From contig QVIN01000001.1 in the NCBI GenBank assembly GCA_003416985.1, forward strand, positions 310,001 through 374,000: 64,000 nt of DNA, written 5' to 3'. Made by a program: the position numbers and the translations under genes. Below, piece by piece: positions 38,775-47,069 of the stretch (position 1 is the stretch's first letter; each line of letters starts with the position of its first letter). The notes under the pieces were generated by a model. That model was not told the DNA's origin and ran no database searches. It saw only the letters and a program-made list of their open reading frames with translations. Source of the DNA: Duganella sp. BJB480 (GTDB lineage Bacteria; Pseudomonadota; Gammaproteobacteria; Burkholderiales; Burkholderiaceae_D).

Positions 38775-39512
38775 ATGCGTATCATCATCGTCGACGATGA
38801 AATGCTGGCGCGCGGCGTCGTGCGCGAGTACCTGGCCGAGCATCCGGACGTGGAGGTGGTGGCCGAATGCGCCAACGGCTTCGAGGCCGTCAAGGCGATC
38901 ACCGAGCTGGCGCCGGACCTGGTGTTCCTGGACATCCAGATGCCCAAGCTGGACGGCTTCGAGGTGGCCGAACTGGCGGGCCGCAAGACGCGCTACATCT
39001 TCGCCACCGCCTACGACCAGTACGCGATCAAGGCCTTCGAGTTCCACGCGCTCGACTACCTGTTGAAGCCCTTCAGCCAGCAGCGCTTCGACCAGGCGCT
39101 GGCGCACGCGCGCGCCAACCTGGGCAAGGGCGACGGCGACGCCGCCGTCGAGAACATGGTGCGCGAGGCGGCCGCCCGCAACAAGCCGCTGGGCCGCGTG
39201 CTGATACGCGACGGCGCCAAGGTCCACGTCATCAACAGCGACAAGATCGAAGTGATCGAGGCGCAGGACGACTATGTGCAGATCCGCTCGGAGGGCAAGT
39301 CCTACCTGAAGAACCAGCGCATGGCGGAGCTGGAGGCGCAGCTGGACCCCGGGCAGTTCCTGCGCATCCACCGCTCGTGGATCGTCAACATCGCCTGCGT
39401 CGATCGCATCGAGCAGGCCACCAAGGACAGCTACGTCGCCATCCTCAAGGACGGCGGCAAGGTTCCGGTCAGCCGCAGCGGCTACCAGAAGATACGCGCG
39501 GTCATTCAGTAG
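38775..39512 (+). CDS. LytTR family response regulator
   Basis: 245 residues. The receiver domain (about 1-120) has the acid pair in IIIVDDEMLARG, the phosphoacceptor Asp near 53 in LVFLDIQMPKLDG and Lys in YLLKPFS. The LytTR DNA-binding domain (about 140-245) has VIEAQDDYVQIRSEGKSYL and FLRIHRSWIVN. Pairs with the kinase just upstream; a good match to LytR/AlgR-type systems that control envelope genes. Confidence 0.94.
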   Translation: MRIIIVDDEMLARGVVREYLAEHPDVEVVAECANGFEAVKAITELAPDLVFLDIQMPKLDGFEVAELAGRKTRYIFATAYDQYAIKAFEFHALDYLLKPFSQQRFDQALAHARANLGKGDGDAAVENMVREAAARNKPLGRVLIRDGAKVHVINSDKIEVIEAQDDYVQIRSEGKSYLKNQRMAELEAQLDPGQFLRIHRSWIVNIACVDRIEQATKDSYVAILKDGGKVPVSRSGYQKIRAVIQ

Positions 39513-39702
39513 TCAACTGGCGCGCCGCTTGCGGGTCGGAGGCGCGCCGCTGGCCGGTGCAGGAGAGCACCCGCAGGATGGTCGATTGCGGCACGTCGAG
39601 CGCGCTGAGGTAGGCCCACGCATGGGCGGCACCGACGGTGGCGTCGATGAGGATGGCGTGTTGGATCGCGATGGCCAGGCGCGTATTTTCCCGTAGTCTC
39701 AT
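39502..39702 (-). CDS. small hypothetical protein, antisense end overlap with the LytTR gene
   Basis: 66 residues (start MRLRENTRLAIAIQHAILID, then GAAHAWAYLSALDVPQSTILRVL). The last 11 bases overlap the 3' end of the response regulator gene on the other strand. The amino acid make-up is that of a folded helical protein, not of a shadow frame, and similar short proteins seem to occur in Oxalobacteraceae. The ribosome site is weak. Function unknown. Confidence 0.55.
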   Translation of the reverse strand: MRLRENTRLAIAIQHAILIDATVGAAHAWAYLSALDVPQSTILRVLSCTGQRRASDPQAARQLTTE

Positions 39703-39865
39703 GTCATCATTTCTGAAAACCTAAGGCTCACGGAGTCTGGGTGAGTCGACAATCACCTGCCATACGCGCAGGTGCGGGGCGCGCGGAACACCAGTCAGCC
39801 CAATATAGCAGACATGTTTGCGACTGTTGATTGCATATCGCTATGGACGAACAGGCGGCGATCCG

Positions 39866-42190
39866 CTACGCCGGGACGGCGCTGCGTTCGATGCGCCACC
39901 AGGCCGGCATCAGCTGCTGGATTTCCGGGCGGCCGAAGCGGTCGTCGATCAGGTAGACGGTGCCGCGGTCCGACTGCGTGCGGATCACGCGGCCGGCCGC
40001 CTGCACCACCTTCTGCATGCCGGGATAGGTGTAGGTGTAGTCGTAGCCGGCGCCGAAGATGGCGTCCATGCGCTGGCGGATCTGCTCGTTGACCGGATTG
40101 ATCTGCGGCAGGCCCAGCGTGGCGACGAAGGCGCCGATCAGGCGCGCGCCCGGCAGGTCCACGCCCTCGCCGAAGGAGCCGCCCAGCACCGCGAAACCGA
40201 TGCCGGCGCTGTCGAGCGTGAAGCGGGCCAGGAACTGCGCGCGTTCCGTCTCGTCCATGCGGCGCGACTGGCGCCACACCGGTACCTCGGGGTAGTGCTC
40301 GGCGAACTGGTTGGCGGCCTTTTCCATGTAGTCGAAGCTGCTGAAGAAGGCCAGGTAGTTGCCGGGCTGGCGTCGGTATTGCTCGCCCATCAGCTCGGCG
40401 ATCGGGCGCAGCGATTGCTGGCGGTGCTGGTAGCGCGTGGAGATGTGCGCGGCCACCTGCACCGACAGTTGCTCGGCCACGAACGGCGATTCGACGTCGA
40501 CCCAGGCCGTGGTGTCGGGCATGCCGAGCATGTCGCCGAAGTAGTTCCACGGGCTGAGCGTGGCCGAGAACAGCGCCGTGGTGTGCGTGCTCTCGAAGCG
40601 CGGCTTGAGGAAGGGCGCCGGCACGATGTTGCGGATGCAGAGCACGGAGTTGGAATGGCTGGCGCGCGCGCCTTCGGATTTTTCGATGTCGAACAGCGCG
40701 TGGTCGCCGAAGCTTTCGGCCAGCCGCGTGAACAGCAGCGCGTTGAAATAGAACTCTTGCAGGTCGGCGTCGACGTAGGCGGGATGCTCGGCCATGTAGT
40801 CGCCGATGGCGGTGGCCGCCGTCTGCAACGCGCCCATGAATTTTTCCGGCAGCGTTGCGTGCGACTGGTACTCGGCCGTCTGGTCCTTCTCCAGCTGGTT
40901 CCATTGGCGGTGTACGCGGTCGAGCGGCTTTTTCAGTTCCTCCGGCACCACCTTGCGCAGCAGGCGCAGCGACGCATGCTCCATGTCGGCCGAGTACATC
41001 TTGCGGGCGCGAGAGACCATGTTGTGCGCCTCGTCCACCAGCACGTTGACCTTCCAGTCGTTGAGCAGCGTCAGGCTGTGCAGCATGGCGCTGAGGTCGA
41101 AGTAGTAGTTGTAGTCGCCGATGACGATGTCGCACCAGCGCGCCATCTCGCTGCTCAGGTAGTAGGGGCAGACGTCGTGCGCCAGCGCGACCGCGCGCAA
41201 TGTGTCGCGGTCCAGCGCGAGCAGGGTGGCGCTTGGGCCGGACGCCGGCGGCAGCATGATGTCCAGCGCGGCCTGGCGCGCGGCCGGCAGGCGGTCGTAG
41301 AAACCCTTGGCCAGCGGGCAGGAATCGCCGTGGCAGGCCTTGTCCGGGTTGACGCAGGCGGTGCTCTTGGACGCCATCTCCAGCGTGCGCAGCGGCAGCA
41401 GAGGAGCGCCCGCGCGGATCACTTCGACCGCGTCCAGCGCCATCTGCCGGCCCGAGGTTTTCGCGGCCAGGAAGAACACTTTGTCGACGCCGTGCTCGGC
41501 GCTGGCCTTGAGCATCGGGAACAGGCTGCCGACGGTCTTGCCGATGCCGGTGGGCGCTTGCGCCAGCAGGCACACGCCGCGCTTGCTGGCCTTGTACATG
41601 GCCTCGGCCAGCTGGCGCTGGCCGGGGCGGAAGTCGCCGTGCGGGAAGCGCATCGCCTTGAGTTGCGCGTCGCGTTCGGCGCGGTGCGCCAGCTCCTGTT
41701 GTGCCCATTGCAGGAACAGCGTGCATTGCTGCTCGAACCAGGCTTGCAGGCTGGCGGCGGTATGCGTCTCCTGCAGCACGGTTTCCTTCTGGCTGCCGAT
41801 GTCGAAGTAGACCAGCGCCAGGTTGACCTTGTCCAGTCCCTGGTCCTGGCACAGCAGGTGGCCGTAGACCTTGACCTGCGCCCAGTGCAGCTGGCGCTGG
41901 TTGTCGGGCATCTTCTTCAGGTCGCCGCGATAGGTCTTGATTTCCTCGATGCGGTTGGCGCGGCTGTCGTAGCCGTCGGCGCGGCCGCGCACGCGCAGCG
42001 GGCCGAAGTCGCCCGACAGCGCAAGCTCGGTCTGGTAATCGTCGCCGCGCCGCGACGTCACGACGGCGTGGCCGGCGATGCCTTCCTGCGCGGTGGGCGA
42101 GGGCGTGAAGCGCAGGTCGAGGTCGCCGGTCTTGGCGGTGAACTCGCACAGCGCGCGCACGGCGATGGTGTATGGGAGCTGCGCGCTCAT
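39866..42190 (-). CDS. DinG/XPD-like helicase with N-terminal Cas4-like nuclease domain
   Basis: 774 residues; the start MSAQLPYTIA overlaps the upstream nuclease stop by 4 nt. A PD-(D/E)xK nuclease-like domain occupies about 1-180 (GRADGYDSRANRIEEIKTYR, QVKVYGHLL). The helicase follows: Walker A QAPTGIGKT near 210, an iron-sulfur cluster set of Cys in TACVNPDKACHGDSCP near 275 plus VCPYYLS, Walker B VLVDEAHN near 385, and motif VI QAAGRVIRTQSDRG near 740. This is a 5'-3' superfamily 2 helicase of the XPD/DinG type, with a FAN1 nuclease as partner, so interstrand crosslink or replication-block repair is the likely role. Confidence 0.92.
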   Translation of the reverse strand: MSAQLPYTIAVRALCEFTAKTGDLDLRFTPSPTAQEGIAGHAVVTSRRGDDYQTELALSGDFGPLRVRGRADGYDSRANRIEEIKTYRGDLKKMPDNQRQLHWAQVKVYGHLLCQDQGLDKVNLALVYFDIGSQKETVLQETHTAASLQAWFEQQCTLFLQWAQQELAHRAERDAQLKAMRFPHGDFRPGQRQLAEAMYKASKRGVCLLAQAPTGIGKTVGSLFPMLKASAEHGVDKVFFLAAKTSGRQMALDAVEVIRAGAPLLPLRTLEMASKSTACVNPDKACHGDSCPLAKGFYDRLPAARQAALDIMLPPASGPSATLLALDRDTLRAVALAHDVCPYYLSSEMARWCDIVIGDYNYYFDLSAMLHSLTLLNDWKVNVLVDEAHNMVSRARKMYSADMEHASLRLLRKVVPEELKKPLDRVHRQWNQLEKDQTAEYQSHATLPEKFMGALQTAATAIGDYMAEHPAYVDADLQEFYFNALLFTRLAESFGDHALFDIEKSEGARASHSNSVLCIRNIVPAPFLKPRFESTHTTALFSATLSPWNYFGDMLGMPDTTAWVDVESPFVAEQLSVQVAAHISTRYQHRQQSLRPIAELMGEQYRRQPGNYLAFFSSFDYMEKAANQFAEHYPEVPVWRQSRRMDETERAQFLARFTLDSAGIGFAVLGGSFGEGVDLPGARLIGAFVATLGLPQINPVNEQIRQRMDAIFGAGYDYTYTYPGMQKVVQAAGRVIRTQSDRGTVYLIDDRFGRPEIQQLMPAWWRIERSAVPA

Positions 42191-43827
42191 GCGGCCCATT
42201 GCAGGTAGCAGACCGAGATCGGCATGTCGTGCGTGGCGCAGTAGTCGATCCAGCGCAGCTGGTTGTCCTGCAGGCGGTCGCCGGGGCCTTTCACCTCGAT
42301 CATGTTGTAGCGGCGCTCGGCCGGCCAGAACTGGATCAAGTCGGGGAAGCCGCTGCGGTTGGCCTTGATGTCGGCCAGGATGCGCTCGAAGGCGCGCTTC
42401 AGGTGCAGCGCCGGGATGCAGTCCAGCGCCAGGTCGAGCAGCGCCGGGTCCAGCGTCTCCCAGTACAGGAAGGGCGACTGGATGCCGGCCTTGGCGGCGA
42501 AGTTGGCGCGTATCGTGGCGCGGTACTGGTCGCCGTCCAGCTGGGCCAGCGCGGCGGCGAACTGCTGCGCGCGGCGGCGATGGAAATCGGCGCTGTGCAG
42601 GTCGGCCGGGCCGCGATGGTAGGGGTGGAAGAAGGCGCCGGGGATGGGGCTGAACACGGCGTCCCAGCACAGCAGGCCGAACAGCGAATTGATCAGCGCG
42701 TTCTCGACGTAGTAGACGGGGGCGTCGTCGCGCGTGAGGTGGTCGCGCACGACGAACTCGACGTAGTTCGGCTCCGGTGGCGGCGGCAGGCTCAGGTCGA
42801 TGCGCTGCGGTTGCGCGGGTGTAGTCGGCGGCGGCTTGGCGTGGCCCAGCTTGCGCGCCAGGCGCGGCGCCATGCGCAGCAGCTGCTGGCGCTCCGCCTC
42901 GCTTTCGGGCGCCAGCAGCGCCGCTTGCAGCAGCTCGAAGGCGGCGCGCGGTTGCTCGTCTTTCTCCAGCACGCGCACGGCGCGCGCGCGGGCGCCGGGG
43001 TAGTCGCAGCTTGCGTACAGCTGATGCGCGGCCGGCCAGTCGCCGAGCTTTTCGAGATGCTGGGCGATCTGGAAGGTGAGCTTGTCTCGGCGGCTGCGCA
43101 GCCATTCGTTGTCGTCGGGGCAGGGCGGCAGGTCGCGGATCACGTCGGCCGGCGCCTCGCCATCGACGAAGCGCTCGTAGCAGCGGCGCAGCGCGAGGAA
43201 GTCGTCGATATCGCGCCGGCTGCGGAAGCCGCGCGCGGCCGGCGAGAAGTCCACTTTTTCGTACTGGTAGATGCCGAGGTCGGACAGCACGAACTCGGTC
43301 CAGTCCTGGTGGTAGTTGCCGAAGAAGATGAGGCGCAGCCGGTCGCACAGTTCCTGCGTGAGGTTGCGGTAGCAGTGGTCGCCCGAGTCCTGGTGCCAGT
43401 TGGAGTAGCGGTGCTCGCCGTCGTACTGCGCGCGCAGCGCCTCCAGTTGGTCGGCCTTGCGCAGTTGGCGCAGGTGAGGCGGCAATTGGAAGATCTTGCC
43501 GATCTCGGGCTTTTGCAGCAGCTCGAACAACTGTTCCAGGTCAAGTGCCGGGTCTTCCTCGATCAGGCCGAGGGCGGCCAATGGGCGAGCCGCCTCGTGC
43601 GTGCTGCCGATTTCCGCGTACACCAGTTTGCTGGCGCGGAACACCGTCCCCTTGCGCATCACCATGCGTACGAACAGCGCGCGCGAGGCTTGCGGCAGCG
43701 CGGGGAAGGCGGTGAGGAAGGCGCGCTCCTCGGCGGTGAGCAGATCGTCGTAGCGCGCGCCGATCCACGTCAGCACCTGATGGAAGTTGTCCAGGTAGTA
43801 AAAGGGATTTTCCAGAACTTTGATCAT
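42187..43827 (-). CDS. FAN1-like VRR-NUC domain nuclease
   Basis: 546 residues. The N-terminal region (FYYLDNFHQVLTWIGARYDD) and the helix-rich middle match bacterial FAN1. The C-terminal VRR-NUC domain (about 440-546) carries PDLIQFWP, MIEVKGPGDRLQDNQLRW, the PD-(D/E)xK metal-binding set. FAN1 is a structure-specific 5'-flap nuclease for interstrand crosslink repair. It is co-directional with and overlapping the helicase gene. Confidence 0.92.
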   Translation of the reverse strand: MIKVLENPFYYLDNFHQVLTWIGARYDDLLTAEERAFLTAFPALPQASRALFVRMVMRKGTVFRASKLVYAEIGSTHEAARPLAALGLIEEDPALDLEQLFELLQKPEIGKIFQLPPHLRQLRKADQLEALRAQYDGEHRYSNWHQDSGDHCYRNLTQELCDRLRLIFFGNYHQDWTEFVLSDLGIYQYEKVDFSPAARGFRSRRDIDDFLALRRCYERFVDGEAPADVIRDLPPCPDDNEWLRSRRDKLTFQIAQHLEKLGDWPAAHQLYASCDYPGARARAVRVLEKDEQPRAAFELLQAALLAPESEAERQQLLRMAPRLARKLGHAKPPPTTPAQPQRIDLSLPPPPEPNYVEFVVRDHLTRDDAPVYYVENALINSLFGLLCWDAVFSPIPGAFFHPYHRGPADLHSADFHRRRAQQFAAALAQLDGDQYRATIRANFAAKAGIQSPFLYWETLDPALLDLALDCIPALHLKRAFERILADIKANRSGFPDLIQFWPAERRYNMIEVKGPGDRLQDNQLRWIDYCATHDMPISVCYLQWAA

Positions 43828-43919
43828 TGCCGGGGATAGCTGCGCGATAACTGTGTTTATGTACAGTGTATCGCATTTGGTGGCGCACGCCCAGCAAAAT
43901 AAGAGCTATCGTCGGACCT

Positions 43920-44156
43920 TCATTTACCCTGCTTTGTGCGGGCCTGTCCAAATTCGGGAATATTAATGGCGGAAGGGCCGAATAATGACTCTTGCATATC
44001 GCGCGGAATAGGGGCTCCGTTCAGGACAACGCGAATTTTGCCTTCCGCCGGTTGAACTTCATGCTCAAGGGCGATATGTGTGGCGGCCTGCTTAGAGCGA
44101 CGCAACGCCGCTTCGAGCCTGTAGCTGGTGCTCTGGGCTTTCTTTGCGGTTGTCAT
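43920..44156 (-). CDS. hypothetical protein, second gene of an unknown pair
   Basis: 78 residues from MTTAKKAQSTSYRLEAALRR. The ATG at 44156 overlaps the upstream stop by 4 nt (ATGA); a longer in-frame extension to 44384 only overlies the upstream gene and is rejected. Basic N-terminus, then IRVVLNGAPIPRDMQESLFG. No domain recognised. Tight coupling suggests it works with the 255-residue protein upstream. Confidence 0.65.
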   Translation of the reverse strand: MTTAKKAQSTSYRLEAALRRSKQAATHIALEHEVQPAEGKIRVVLNGAPIPRDMQESLFGPSAINIPEFGQARTKQGK

Positions 44157-44920
44157 GGCTGCTGCTCCTGCAATACCTCGTACAGATAGTTTAGCAGAAC
44201 GGACCAACTGCGGCTCCCGGCAGTCAGGTCGAATTGCATTCTTCTTCCTGTGCCATGCATCGACCACCATTCGGGCGCCGCCGCAACAACATCTTGCACG
44301 GTGCAGGCACTGTCCAGTTCCGGCATCGGGAAGCGGTTCAATTCTGCGGGAATGACCGGCGCGTCGAAGCCAAATTTTGGCCACACGTCATAGCCGATGT
44401 AAGTGTCGGGGTCATTTGGTTCAAGCGGTCCCCTGCCAGCGGCGAAGAGACTGATACGCTGAAATCCGAGCCGGTACGCGGTAATGGCCATCAGTCCGAA
44501 AGACACTGTTGCCATTCGTTCGGGGGCGTTATGGGCGAGCATGAGCCGTCGAATATATAACGCGTCCAGCCACATGGCCGGTCCGGCTTCGTCTCGGAAT
44601 GCTATCACGCTGTTGGTTTCATCTTCGGCGAGGAATGGATTGGTGGACTGGACATCCAGTCCGGCCGGGGCATCGGCGTTTTCGCCTACCTTTAGCGCCC
44701 AGACTATGGAGCCGTCAGGGATCATGAACAAGCGCCCGACCGTTGTTTCGTCGAGATCGAGCAGGTCGCCGGCCTGGCGTTCGATTGTCATGCCGCGCAA
44801 GCGGTTGTTTTGGCGATCATAGAGCTCGCCCTGAAAGTACTCCCGAGCGACCTCGTGCGCTAGCAGGATGGCCTCTGCGTGCGCCAAGTTCTGAGCGTCG
44901 AATTGTTGGTCGGGATCCAT
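44153..44920 (-). CDS. hypothetical protein, possibly GNAT-like
   Basis: 255 residues. No certain family. The middle, MATVSFGLMAITAYRLGFQR then ISLFAAG and YIGYDVWPKFGFDAPV, has the strand-helix-strand and 'GY..W.KFGFD' layout of acetyltransferase folds, but a canonical acetyl-CoA loop (Q/RxxGxG/A) is not evident. A Trp pair in APEWWSMHG is near the C-terminus. Not secreted. Overlaps the following 78-residue gene, forming a two-gene operon of unknown purpose. Confidence 0.7.
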   Translation of the reverse strand: MDPDQQFDAQNLAHAEAILLAHEVAREYFQGELYDRQNNRLRGMTIERQAGDLLDLDETTVGRLFMIPDGSIVWALKVGENADAPAGLDVQSTNPFLAEDETNSVIAFRDEAGPAMWLDALYIRRLMLAHNAPERMATVSFGLMAITAYRLGFQRISLFAAGRGPLEPNDPDTYIGYDVWPKFGFDAPVIPAELNRFPMPELDSACTVQDVVAAAPEWWSMHGTGRRMQFDLTAGSRSWSVLLNYLYEVLQEQQP

Positions 44921-44929
44921 TGGAAAAGT

Positions 44930-44955
44930 AAAAAGCCAGGCGCGCGGGCCTGGCT
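44930..44955 (-). terminator. Rho-independent terminator of the phasin gene
   Basis: On the minus strand AGCCAGG, an 8-nt loop, CCTGGCT and TTTT follow the phasin stop codon by about 21 nt. Confidence 0.8.
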
Positions 44956-44976
44956 GGCGGGAGGAGACGGGACAGT

Positions 44977-45540
44977 TTATTTTTTCGCGGCCTTGGCCGG
45001 TTTGGCGGTGTTTTTCTCGACCAGCTCGCTGGCCTTGGCGATCTGCGCTTCGACTGCCTGCACGGCCTGCTTGGTGGCCGTGGTCACTTGTTCGTAGCCG
45101 TTGAAGGCGTTGTCGATCGCGGTCTTGACGATCTGCACGGCGTTTTCCGAGCCGGGACGCACGTTCTTGGTGACGTCGTAGATCAGCGCGCTGAGCGTGC
45201 TCTTGGCTTCGGTCATGTGGGCGTCGGCGGCGCGGGTGAATTCTTCGCGGATCTCGGCGATGATCTCGCCCAGCTGCTGGTTGTAGGCGGCGGCGCCGGC
45301 CATGCCGGGCTGGACCTTGGAGGCGGCCAGCGACATCGCCGCTTTCGGGTCGGTGCTCTGGCTGATCTCCTTGCCGGTGGCGAGGTTGTCTTCCAGCTGG
45401 TTCTTGGCGGTGGCCATGTTCAGGGCGACGACTTGTTCGACGCCTTGCACGGCTTTGCTGGTGAGGGTGTTGAAGGTTTCGAGTTGAAATTCAAACAGTG
45501 CTTTGGTGGCGTTGGCAAATTGTTCGGGATTCGTAAACAT
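44977..45540 (-). CDS. phasin family protein (polyhydroxyalkanoate granule coat)
   Basis: 187 residues, all helical. The Phasin_2 segment FANATKALFEFQLETFNTLT at the N-terminus and a Lys/Ala-rich end (NTAKPAKAAKK) are typical of PhaP proteins that coat poly-3-hydroxybutyrate granules. AGGAGA precedes the ATG at good spacing. It is a separate transcription unit with its own terminator; other pha genes are not in the window. Confidence 0.93.
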   Translation of the reverse strand: MFTNPEQFANATKALFEFQLETFNTLTSKAVQGVEQVVALNMATAKNQLEDNLATGKEISQSTDPKAAMSLAASKVQPGMAGAAAYNQQLGEIIAEIREEFTRAADAHMTEAKSTLSALIYDVTKNVRPGSENAVQIVKTAIDNAFNGYEQVTTATKQAVQAVEAQIAKASELVEKNTAKPAKAAKK

Positions 45541-45607
45541 ACAGTCTCCTCAAGATGATGAAATGTAGCCAGTACTGCCCTGGGTTTCCCCTGTTATTGC
45601 TGACCCA

Positions 45608-45811
45608 TTATTTAGCAAGAACCAACTTTTCGCAACGGCTATCTTTATAGGGGCCCGAGTCCTTGACCCAGCCCGGACCCAGCGGTGTCTGCGAGCAGCT
45701 GAGGTAGTTGTCGATCTTGCTGCGCCATTTGTACCACGGCGCCGGTCCGGCGCTGAGGCTGGTGCAGAACAGGGCCAGCAGGATGGCCACGCTTCGTTTG
45801 ATGTGGATCAT
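45608..45811 (-). CDS. small secreted protein with two Cys
   Basis: 67 residues. A clear signal peptide (MIHIKRSVAILLALFCTSLSAG, shown here as two parts: MIHIKRSVAI and LLALFCTSLSAG) is followed by a mature part of ~45 residues with Cys in YLSCSQTPLGPG and SRCEKLV that could form a disulfide. It starts 3 nt after the diguanylate cyclase stop codon, so they are co-transcribed. Function unknown. Confidence 0.7.
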   Translation of the reverse strand: MIHIKRSVAILLALFCTSLSAGPAPWYKWRSKIDNYLSCSQTPLGPGWVKDSGPYKDSRCEKLVLAK

Positions 45812-45814
45812 GTC

Positions 45815-46936
45815 TTAAACCAGTTGTCGGGTGCAGACGCGGTTGCGGCCGCCATTCTTGGCAGCGTACAGCAATTCGTCGGCGGCGGCGATCATGTTGA
45901 GGTGGGCGTCGTGCGCCGACGTGGCGAAGTCCACGCTGGCCACGCCGAAGCTGGCCGTGATGGCGATCTGCCGCCCTTCGTGCTCGACCGGCGTGGCGGC
46001 CAGCGCGTGGCGCAGCCGCTCGGCCAGCAGCGCGCCGCCGGCCAGGTCGGTCTCCGGCAGGATCAGCAGGAACTCCTCGCCGCCGTAGCGCACCACGCTG
46101 TCGACGCCGTCGCGCGTCATCGACTGCAACAGCGCGCCGAAGCGCTGCAGCACGGCGTCGCCGCCGTTGTGGCCGTAGGTGTCGTTGACCGCCTTGAAGT
46201 GGTCCAGGTCGCTCATGATGACCGTCAGGCACAGCCGGTAGCGCTGGGCGCGGGCGATTTCCGTTTCCAGCAGCTGTTCGTGCAGGTGGCGCCGATTGTA
46301 GCAGCCGGTCAGCGGGTCGCGCACGGACAGGTTTTTCAGCACCATCTGGGCCTTGTACTCGTCGCGCAGCAGCAGCTGGTAGCGGCGCGCCGCCACGTAG
46401 CCGAACAGGTTGGTCAGCGTCAGCAGCGCGGCCATGGTGCCCAGCTCGACCCGGCGCAGCTCGCCTAGCCGGGCGGCCAGCGCGATGAAGCCCAGCGTGG
46501 CCGGCGCCGCGATCGCGGCCGCGTACAGCAGGCGGTTCGGAATGTAGATGTAGATCACAATCACCACGATGGCCATCGAGATCGCATGCAGCGAGAACTC
46601 GGCGGGGCGCAGCGCGGCGATCAGCAGGAAGCCGGCCGCGCCCGCGATTTCCACCACGCTGGCCACGCCGCGTGTGACGGGAATCGAGCCGGGCCGGCGC
46701 CGCAGCACGATCAGGCCGCCCAGGGCGACGCCGGCCACCGCCAGCCGCGCGCCCATCAGCATCGCCGTGCGCGGGCTGTAGCCCAGCCACGCCATGTCGG
46801 AGGCGGCGAAGCACAGGTAAAACAGCGAGCAGAAGATGAAGGTCACGCGCAGCTGCGCCTGCGTCATGGCCAGGTGGTGGCGCAGGAAGGCCCGCTCGGC
46901 CGCGGCGTCGCGAAATTCGCAGCGCAGGTTCGCCAT
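45815..46936 (-). CDS. membrane-bound diguanylate cyclase (GGDEF)
   Basis: 373 residues from the ATG at 46936, chosen for GAGAAG upstream; a GTG at 46972 and an ATG at 46942 are in frame. Six predicted helices in the first ~195 residues form a membrane sensor. The GGDEF domain (about 215-365) has DPLTGCYNRRHL, the substrate-binding SDLDHFKAVNDTYGHNGGD and the active RYGGEEF. Makes cyclic di-GMP, probably for the biofilm/motility switch. No canonical RxxD inhibitory site is in the usual place. Confidence 0.93.
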   Translation of the reverse strand: MANLRCEFRDAAAERAFLRHHLAMTQAQLRVTFIFCSLFYLCFAASDMAWLGYSPRTAMLMGARLAVAGVALGGLIVLRRRPGSIPVTRGVASVVEIAGAAGFLLIAALRPAEFSLHAISMAIVVIVIYIYIPNRLLYAAAIAAPATLGFIALAARLGELRRVELGTMAALLTLTNLFGYVAARRYQLLLRDEYKAQMVLKNLSVRDPLTGCYNRRHLHEQLLETEIARAQRYRLCLTVIMSDLDHFKAVNDTYGHNGGDAVLQRFGALLQSMTRDGVDSVVRYGGEEFLLILPETDLAGGALLAERLRHALAATPVEHEGRQIAITASFGVASVDFATSAHDAHLNMIAAADELLYAAKNGGRNRVCTRQLV

Positions 46937-47069
46937 GTCCATCTTCTCGATCTGGGCAGGATGTGGGCGCACTGGATGGTCTCCCCGCTGGCTGCCGGCT
47001 GGTTGCCGGTCTGCTGCAAGCTATTATACGACCGCGATAATTGCGTGAAAGAAAATTATCGGGGCCGCC

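Noticed and set aside
42191..43348. In-frame upstream extension of the helicase gene to 43348
   Set aside because: This stretch is Arg/Ala/Pro-rich noise overlying the FAN1 gene; the helicase start at 42190 overlaps the FAN1 stop as in coupled operons.
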